From positions 1-9,813 of the forward strand of contig SFDP01000064.1 of NCBI GenBank assembly GCA_004558185.1: DNA of 9,813 nt. The letters run 5' to 3'. Origin of the DNA: Lachnospiraceae bacterium. GTDB lineage: Bacteria; Bacillota; Clostridia; Lachnospirales; Lachnospiraceae. The notes below the pieces were generated by a model. The model was not told the origin of the DNA, made no database searches, and saw only the letters and a list, made by a program, of their open reading frames with translations. Positions 4,981 to 9,813 of the stretch are shown here, piece after piece; position 1 is the stretch's first letter, and every line of letters begins with the position of its first letter. The position numbers and the translations under genes are program-made.

Positions 4981-7305
4981 ATGAACATGACGAAGAATTT
5001 GGACAATAGCACAGAGAAAAAAACTGTATTAATCGATGATGGCCGCATTGAAACCCTGGAGGAATTTCTAAGTCCTGATGAGTTATATCAGGATTTAATT
5101 TTGCGGGTAAAACGGTACCATCCCTCGGATGATTTTTCCCTCATTGAAAAAGCCTTTCGGATAGCGGAAAAGGCACATGAAAAGCAGACCCGTAAGTCGG
5201 GGGAGCCCTATATTATTCACCCTTTATATGTGGCAATTATTCTGGCTGATCTGGAGCTGGATAAGGAAACTATAGTGGCAGGGCTTCTGCATGATGTAGT
5301 GGAAGACACCATTATGACCGATGAACAGATTAAAGAAGAATTCGGGGAGGATGTTGCCCTGCTGGTAGATGGGGTGACAAAGCTGCAGAATCTGAAAATG
5401 AGCGATTCCGGGGATAAGTCTCAGGATAAGCTGGAGATTCAGGCGGAAAATTTGCGGAAAATGTTCCTTGCCATGGCAAAGGATATTCGTGTCATTCTGA
5501 TCAAGCTGGCTGACCGCCTTCATAATATGCGTACATTAAAGCATATGCCGGCAGAAAAGCAGCAGCGTATTGCCAGAGAAACACTGGATATTTACTGTCC
5601 TATTGCACAGCGGCTTGGAATTTCCAAAATCAAGGTAGAGCTGGATGATCTCTCCTTAAAATACCTTGAACCGGAGGTCTATTACGATCTGGTGGACAAA
5701 ATTGCAGTCAGAAAGGATGTACGGGAGGCCTATATTCAGAGTATTGTGGATGAGGTTTCGGAGCATATTCAGGCGGCAGGGATCAAGGCGCAGATAGATG
5801 GCCGAATCAAGCATTTTTTCAGTATATACAAGAAGATGAAGAATCAGGGTAAGACCATTGACCAGATCTATGATCTTTTTGCTGTGCGTATAATTGTGGA
5901 TACCATTAGGGACTGCTATGCCTGTCTGGGGGTAATCCACGAGATGTATAAGCCTATTCCGGGGCGGTTCAAGGACTATATTGCCATGCCCAAGGCCAAT
6001 ATGTATCAGTCTCTTCATACTACTTTGATCGGCACCAGCGGCCAGCCCTTTGAAGTGCAGATTCGTACCTTTGAAATGCATAAGGCTGCTGAGTATGGTA
6101 TTGCAGCCCACTGGAAGTATAAGGAGGCCTCCGATGGTAAGAAGGTAGAACTGCAGGAGGAAGAAAAGCTGGTTTGGCTCAGGCAGATTCTGGAATGGCA
6201 GCGGGATATGTCGGATAACAGAGAGTTCATGAAGCTGCTGAAAAGTGATCTGGACCTTTTTTCTGACAGTGTATATTGTTTTACTCCCACAGGAGATGTA
6301 AAAAACCTTCCTGCAGGAAGTACGCCCGTGGATTTTGCTTATTCGATTCATTCAGCGGTAGGAAACAAAATGATTGGAGCCAGGGTGAATGGGAAGCTGG
6401 TGACCATTGATTATCAGATTAACAATGGTGACCGAATTGAGATCATTACCTCTCAAAATTCCAAGGGACCCAGCAGGGACTGGCTGAATATCGTAAAAAG
6501 TACCCAGGCTAAGAACAAGATCAATCAATGGTTCAAGGCAGAGTTTAAGGAAGAAAACATCGTCAAGGGTAAGGAGCTTCTGGCCAATTACTGCAGGTCA
6601 AAGGGAATTGTACTTTCCAACATTATGCGTCCTGAATATATGGAAGGCATAATGAAAAAGTATGGTTTCAGGAATTGGGATGCGGTTCTGGCGGCTGTGG
6701 GTCATGGAGGCCTCAAGGAGGGCCAGATTATCAATAAGATGGTGGAATTGTATGAGAGGGAGCACAGACAGACGCTTTCGAATTCTGAAGTGCTGGCTTC
6801 CATTGCAGAAAACAGCCAGAACAGGATCAACCACCAGAAATCCAAAAGCGGAATTATCGTCAAGGGTATTGATGACGTAGCCGTGCGGTTTTCCAAATGC
6901 TGCTCTCCTGTACCGGGAGATGAGATAGTAGGCTTTGTGACCAGAGGCAGAGGAGTTTCCATTCACCGGACAGACTGTGTGAATATGCTTAATCTGTCGG
7001 CCATGGACAGAGAAAGGCTGATTGATGCAGAGTGGCAGCAGTCGGATAAGGGCAATGAGGAAGAAAAGTATGTTGCAGACATTAATATTTATGCGGCCAA
7101 CCGTCATGGACTTTTGGCAGATATTTCCAAGGCGCTGACGGAAAAAAATATTAATATTTTGTCCATGAATACCAGAATCAATAAGCAGGGTGTGGTTACT
7201 CTTTCTACCGCCTTTGAAATTTCAGGCAGAGAGGAGCTGAACCATATTATGGAAAAAATTCGAAATGTGGAGAGTGTAATTGATATTGAAAGGACTACAG
7301 GCTGA
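4981..7305 (+). CDS. rel: Bifunctional (p)ppGpp synthetase/hydrolase Rel
   Basis: This long RelA/SpoT homologue (774 residues) makes (p)ppGpp from ATP and GTP/GDP on amino-acid starvation and degrades it afterwards. Domains in order: HD hydrolase, with HDVVED at 104-109 and the later LADRLHNMRT (about 176-185); synthetase, with RFKD at 329-332 and YQSLHTTLIG (342-351); TGS, about 430-495; the Cys-rich zinc-finger region KCCSPVPGD..H..C (639-666); and a C-terminal ACT domain (about 698-770). The intact HD motif predicts active hydrolysis, and the RxKD form in the synthetase is the signature of bifunctional Rel rather than synthesis-only RelA. The ATG at 4981 is preferred over a TTG at 4969. 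The stop codon lies inside a perfect hairpin (7297-7321). The next gene starts 44 bases downstream. Confidence 0.96.
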   Translation: MNMTKNLDNSTEKKTVLIDDGRIETLEEFLSPDELYQDLILRVKRYHPSDDFSLIEKAFRIAEKAHEKQTRKSGEPYIIHPLYVAIILADLELDKETIVAGLLHDVVEDTIMTDEQIKEEFGEDVALLVDGVTKLQNLKMSDSGDKSQDKLEIQAENLRKMFLAMAKDIRVILIKLADRLHNMRTLKHMPAEKQQRIARETLDIYCPIAQRLGISKIKVELDDLSLKYLEPEVYYDLVDKIAVRKDVREAYIQSIVDEVSEHIQAAGIKAQIDGRIKHFFSIYKKMKNQGKTIDQIYDLFAVRIIVDTIRDCYACLGVIHEMYKPIPGRFKDYIAMPKANMYQSLHTTLIGTSGQPFEVQIRTFEMHKAAEYGIAAHWKYKEASDGKKVELQEEEKLVWLRQILEWQRDMSDNREFMKLLKSDLDLFSDSVYCFTPTGDVKNLPAGSTPVDFAYSIHSAVGNKMIGARVNGKLVTIDYQINNGDRIEIITSQNSKGPSRDWLNIVKSTQAKNKINQWFKAEFKEENIVKGKELLANYCRSKGIVLSNIMRPEYMEGIMKKYGFRNWDAVLAAVGHGGLKEGQIINKMVELYEREHRQTLSNSEVLASIAENSQNRINHQKSKSGIIVKGIDDVAVRFSKCCSPVPGDEIVGFVTRGRGVSIHRTDCVNMLNLSAMDRERLIDAEWQQSDKGNEEEKYVADINIYAANRHGLLADISKALTEKNINILSMNTRINKQGVVTLSTAFEISGREELNHIMEKIRNVESVIDIERTTG

Positions 7306-7321
7306 TCACCCATCAGCCTGT
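7297..7321 (+). other. Perfect 10-bp hairpin containing the rel stop codon
   Basis: ACAGGCTGAT (7297-7306) pairs without mismatch with ATCAGCCTGT (7312-7321) around a CACCC loop. The rel TGA stop is 7303-7305, inside the 5' arm. The downstream sequence TTCGTTTG is a poor T tract, so at most it is a weak terminator. Ribosomes ending rel translation would melt it, which would couple readthrough into the next gene to rel translation. Confidence 0.65.
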
Positions 7322-7349
7322 TCGTTTGAAAGGAGAGCGTGGGAAGGCT

Positions 7350-7976
7350 ATGTTAAAAATAGGAAGAATCGTTATGGGCAGTGTGCAGACTAACTGCTAT
7401 TTTGTGTATGAGGAAGGAAAAAAGAAAATCCTGGTCTTTGACCCGGCAGACGGTGGGGCTCATCTTTACCAGACCTTTAAGGAAAAGGGATTTGAGGTGG
7501 CGGCCATTCTGCTGACCCATGCCCATTTTGACCATATTTCGGGCTGCAATGAACTGCGTAAGCTGGCAGGGGTAAAGGTTTATGCCTGGGAAAAGGAGCA
7601 GCCTTTGTGTGATGATCCGGCACTTAATGTATCAGAAATGACGGGAAGACCGGTTACTGTAACGGTCGACGAATATTTGAAAGAGGGTGCCGTACTGCAG
7701 ATAGAGGGAATGGAGGTTAAGCTGATCGGGACACCGGGGCATACTCAGGGAAGCTGCTGCTTCTATTTTGAAAAAGAGGGCATTCTGATCAGCGGAGATA
7801 CTCTCTTTGAGGGCTCTGTGGGAAGAACTGATTTTCCTACGGGCAGTGGAGCCGTTCTCAGTCGTTCCCTGAAGGAAAAGCTGATGTGCCTGCCTGAGGA
7901 GGTGAAGGTTTATCCTGGACATGGGGGCTTTACCACTATCGGAGAAGAAAAAAGGTACAATCCTTTTTGTGCATAG
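7350..7976 (+). CDS. Metallo-beta-lactamase-fold hydrolase, glyoxalase II/YcbL-like
   Basis: The 208-residue cytoplasmic protein has the full metal-binding set of the glyoxalase II-like MBL fold: HAHFDH at 57-62, H131 in GTPGHT, D150 in SGDTLF and H191 in YPGHG. The opening GRIVMGSVQTNCYFVY is typical of the small single-domain group to which YcbL belongs. It lacks the extra C-terminal domain of classical glyoxalase II, so hydrolysis of S-lactoylglutathione or another thioester is only a guess; most Clostridia lack glutathione. The ATG at 7350 fits relatives and has GGAAGG just upstream, closely spaced; a TTG at 7326 would add eight unlikely residues. It lies between rel and hemZ in the same direction, with only 12 bases before hemZ. 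Confidence 0.9.
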   Translation: MLKIGRIVMGSVQTNCYFVYEEGKKKILVFDPADGGAHLYQTFKEKGFEVAAILLTHAHFDHISGCNELRKLAGVKVYAWEKEQPLCDDPALNVSEMTGRPVTVTVDEYLKEGAVLQIEGMEVKLIGTPGHTQGSCCFYFEKEGILISGDTLFEGSVGRTDFPTGSGAVLSRSLKEKLMCLPEEVKVYPGHGGFTTIGEEKRYNPFCA

Positions 7977-7988
7977 AAAGAGGTCAGT

Positions 7989-9488
7989 GTGATTGTTGTA
8001 AGATTAAATCAGGCTCGGTTTGAATACGATATCCATTCTCTGGTAAAAGCCTTTTATCCAACACAGGAGGTAAAGGTTTTTCTCCAGGAAGAAAAGGAGC
8101 TGGAGTCCTCGCCGGATATGCCTGAACTGAGGATAGAATTTGGGGAGCGGCAGATTTGCTGCAGCCTGCTGGCGCCCCTGGAAACACAAGGAACAGGGGG
8201 AGAACAGACGGCCTTTGTTCGTAAGGAAGCAAGGCAGGAAGTGGCGGAACTTGTGCCCGGTGAAGAGAAAAGCAAAATAAAAAGCAGGCTGAAGCAGCTT
8301 CTTTACAGGCTGCTTTCTTCCTACACAGGGAAAAAGCTTCCCTGGGGAAATCTCACCGGCATCCGGCCCGTAAAGATTGCCTATGGACTGCTGGAGGAAG
8401 GCTGGAGCCATCAAGAGATCATTGCGCATATGCAAAGCTACTATGATGCCAGTGAAGAAAAAGCGAAATTGGGAGTAGATATTGCAGAAAGGGAAAGAAG
8501 GATTCTAGCGGGGCTTCATGCCGAGAAAGGATACAGCCTTTATGTAGGGATACCCTTTTGTCCCACTACCTGTCTGTACTGCTCCTTTACCTCTTATCCG
8601 ATAGGACAATGGAAGAAAAAAGTGGAGGCGTATCTGACAGCACTGGAAAAGGAAATGGATTATCTTGCCGAAGCCTTCCGGGGAAAAGTTCTGGATACGG
8701 TATACATCGGCGGAGGCACACCGACTACCCTGGAGCCCGGGGAACTGACCCGGCTGTTTACTGCCCTGCAGGAGAGGTTTGACTTTTCCTCGGTAAAGGA
8801 ATTTACCGTAGAGGCCGGAAGGGCAGACAGTATTACGAAAGAGAAGCTGCAGGTAATGAAAGCATTTGGGGCAGACAGAATCTCTGTAAATCCCCAGACC
8901 ATGAAGGAGGATACCCTGAAGCTCATTGGCCGTCAGCATACGGTGGAGCAGGCTAAAGAGGCTTTTCTGCTGGCACGAGAGGTAGGCTTTACCAACATAA
9001 ACATGGATCTGATCCTGGGACTTCCTGAGGAAACCAGGGAAGATGTCATTCATACCATGGAGGAGGTGAGGAAGCTCAGGCCGGACAGTCTGACGGTACA
9101 TTCTTTAGCCATCAAGCGGGCAGCAGGCTTAAATCAGTGGACCAGGGAGCATGGAATGGAAACTCTGCAAAATACAGAGGAAACTATGGAAATTGCTGCA
9201 GCAGGAGCTAAAGCACTGGGGATGAAGCCCTATTATCTGTATCGCCAGAAAAATATGACCGGAAATCTGGAAAATGTGGGATATGCCACAGAAGGAAATT
9301 ATGGGATATATAACATTCTGATGATGGAGGAGAAGCAGACGATTGCGGCCATAGGGGCAGGAACCGTTTCCAAACGGGTTTATCCCGATGGACAGATTGA
9401 ACGCTGTGACAACGTGAAGGACGTCGTAGGCTATATGGAGAGAATCGATGAGCTGATTGAACGAAAGCGGAGACTTTTTGAGGATTAA
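7989..9488 (+). CDS. hemZ: HemZ-type radical SAM protein (coproporphyrinogen dehydrogenase family)
   Basis: The 499-residue protein starts at GTG, with AGAGGT a few bases upstream. Residues 1-175 form the HemZ-specific N-terminal region (includes LPWGNLTGIRPVK, 117-129). The radical SAM core follows, with C191-x3-C195-x2-C198 for the 4Fe-4S cluster, GGGTP (241-245) for SAM, and the conserved NPQTM (301-305) and LILGLPEET (341-349). HemZ was named for oxygen-independent oxidation of coproporphyrinogen III in Bacillus. Here the canonical YxHxPFC motif of HemN/HemW reads YVGIPFC, with Gly187 in place of His, and the residue two after the last Cys is Phe, where HemN has a further Cys. No other haem synthesis gene is in view, so the substrate is uncertain. 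It is the last gene before the terminator. Confidence 0.9.
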   Translation: MIVVRLNQARFEYDIHSLVKAFYPTQEVKVFLQEEKELESSPDMPELRIEFGERQICCSLLAPLETQGTGGEQTAFVRKEARQEVAELVPGEEKSKIKSRLKQLLYRLLSSYTGKKLPWGNLTGIRPVKIAYGLLEEGWSHQEIIAHMQSYYDASEEKAKLGVDIAERERRILAGLHAEKGYSLYVGIPFCPTTCLYCSFTSYPIGQWKKKVEAYLTALEKEMDYLAEAFRGKVLDTVYIGGGTPTTLEPGELTRLFTALQERFDFSSVKEFTVEAGRADSITKEKLQVMKAFGADRISVNPQTMKEDTLKLIGRQHTVEQAKEAFLLAREVGFTNINMDLILGLPEETREDVIHTMEEVRKLRPDSLTVHSLAIKRAAGLNQWTREHGMETLQNTEETMEIAAAGAKALGMKPYYLYRQKNMTGNLENVGYATEGNYGIYNILMMEEKQTIAAIGAGTVSKRVYPDGQIERCDNVKDVVGYMERIDELIERKRRLFED

Positions 9489-9497
9489 AAAGTGCTT

Positions 9498-9538
9498 AAA
9501 GGACAAACTTATTCTATCGAATAGGGATGTCCTTTTTT
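9498..9538 (+). terminator. Strong intrinsic terminator after hemZ
   Basis: AAAGGACA (9498-9505) pairs with TGTCCTTT (9528-9535), and inside this CTTATTC (9508-9514) pairs with GAATAGG (9519-9525), one G-U, around a TATC loop. A run of six T ends the signal (9533-9538). It starts 10 bases after the hemZ stop and closes the apt-rel-hydrolase-hemZ transcript. Confidence 0.92.
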
Positions 9539-9635
9539 GTTATATTATTGATAATATCATTGGAAAATTCTTCACTGGGAAGGCTTTCATCATTGCTTGC
9601 CCATAGTGGGTTAACATACTACCTGATTTATAGAG

Positions 9636-9813
9636 ATGATGTTAGGGTCAAAAGCCCCTAACTATGATACCTACGGATTGTTACATACTTCGTACTCCCA
9701 CAATCCTGCAAAACATTCGCATATCGTGGTGCTTACGCCCCACTTTTAAGCTCATATTTTGGCGGGTCTCAAGGACATTCACCCACATTTGAGCAAGCTC
9801 ATGTGGGTTCAGA
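9636..9813. repeat. Structured MITE-like repeat, copy 2 (cut by the window edge)
   Basis: From AGGGTCAAAAG (9644-9654) to the window end, 170 bases align with 1-170 without gaps and with only three differences: G/A at 42 against 9685, T/C at 71 against 9714, and T/C at 100 against 9743. All are transitions. ATGAT at 9636-9640 may be the outer part of the terminal inverted repeat. Orientation is the same as copy 1. The right end, and so any target-site duplication, lies outside the window. All the main stems described for copy 1 are kept. Confidence 0.85.

Noticed and set aside
5656..6351. Minus-strand 231-codon frame inside rel
   Set aside because: It is antisense to the conserved synthetase domain and shows no domain or ribosome binding site, so it is a by-product of rel codon use.
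8283..8320. Imperfect inverted repeats (GAAGCAGCTTC and AAAGCAG/CTGCTTT) within hemZ
   Set aside because: They lie within coding sequence for a Lys/Leu-rich helix with repeated AAG/CAG/CTG codons, so no regulatory role need be invoked.
8004..8435. Minus-strand frames antisense to the start of hemZ
   Set aside because: Their translations resemble no family and overlap a clearly conserved gene.
1..9813. CRISPR array, tRNA, rRNA, transposase or phage genes
   Set aside because: There is no regularly spaced repeat series, cloverleaf, rRNA-like sequence or recombinase protein. The only repeats are the two structured copies at the edges and short hairpins.

Overview
The window looks like a chromosomal segment of a Gram-positive Clostridia, most likely a Lachnospiraceae-type gut anaerobe. 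The grounds are protein resemblance, strong AGGAGG-like ribosome binding sites, a HrcA/CIRCE-controlled groESL operon, a bifunctional long Rel protein, an apt-rel-hydrolase-hemZ gene string typical of Clostridia, and AT-rich intergenic DNA. The family assignment is inference, because no rRNA or other marker gene is present.

Layout. Positions 1-190 hold one copy of a compact, strongly structured repeat with terminal inverted repeats, followed by a separate 12-bp inverted repeat (196-238). Two genes on the minus strand follow: a small four-helix membrane protein of DUF4405 type (1426-1851) and, downstream of it, a PepSY-domain lipoprotein (274-1326). Each is preceded by the same direct-repeat box, TTTAAT-N5-TTTAAT, which suggests that one OmpR-family response regulator controls both. 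A 373-bp AT-rich divergent region separates them from groES (2225-2512) and groEL (2645-4264), which are preceded by a perfect CIRCE operator and followed by a hairpin terminator.

A near-consensus sigma-A promoter (TTGACT-N17-TATAAT) then opens a four-gene run: apt (adenine salvage), rel ((p)ppGpp synthetase/hydrolase), a glyoxalase-II-like metallo-beta-lactamase-fold hydrolase, and hemZ (radical SAM). A strong intrinsic terminator at 9498-9538 closes it. About 100 bp later a second copy of the structured repeat begins, in the same orientation as the first and 98% identical over the 170 bp visible; the window edge cuts it.

How it fits together. The right-hand two thirds is housekeeping: protein folding, purine salvage and stringent response. 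The left-hand pair is an envelope module (exported PepSY lipoprotein plus a putative bis-histidine, possibly haem-binding, membrane protein) that looks co-regulated by an envelope-sensing two-component system encoded elsewhere. The least ordinary parts are the structured repeat family flanking the whole segment and the shared regulatory box. I see no CRISPR array, phage genes, transposase, rRNA or tRNA.
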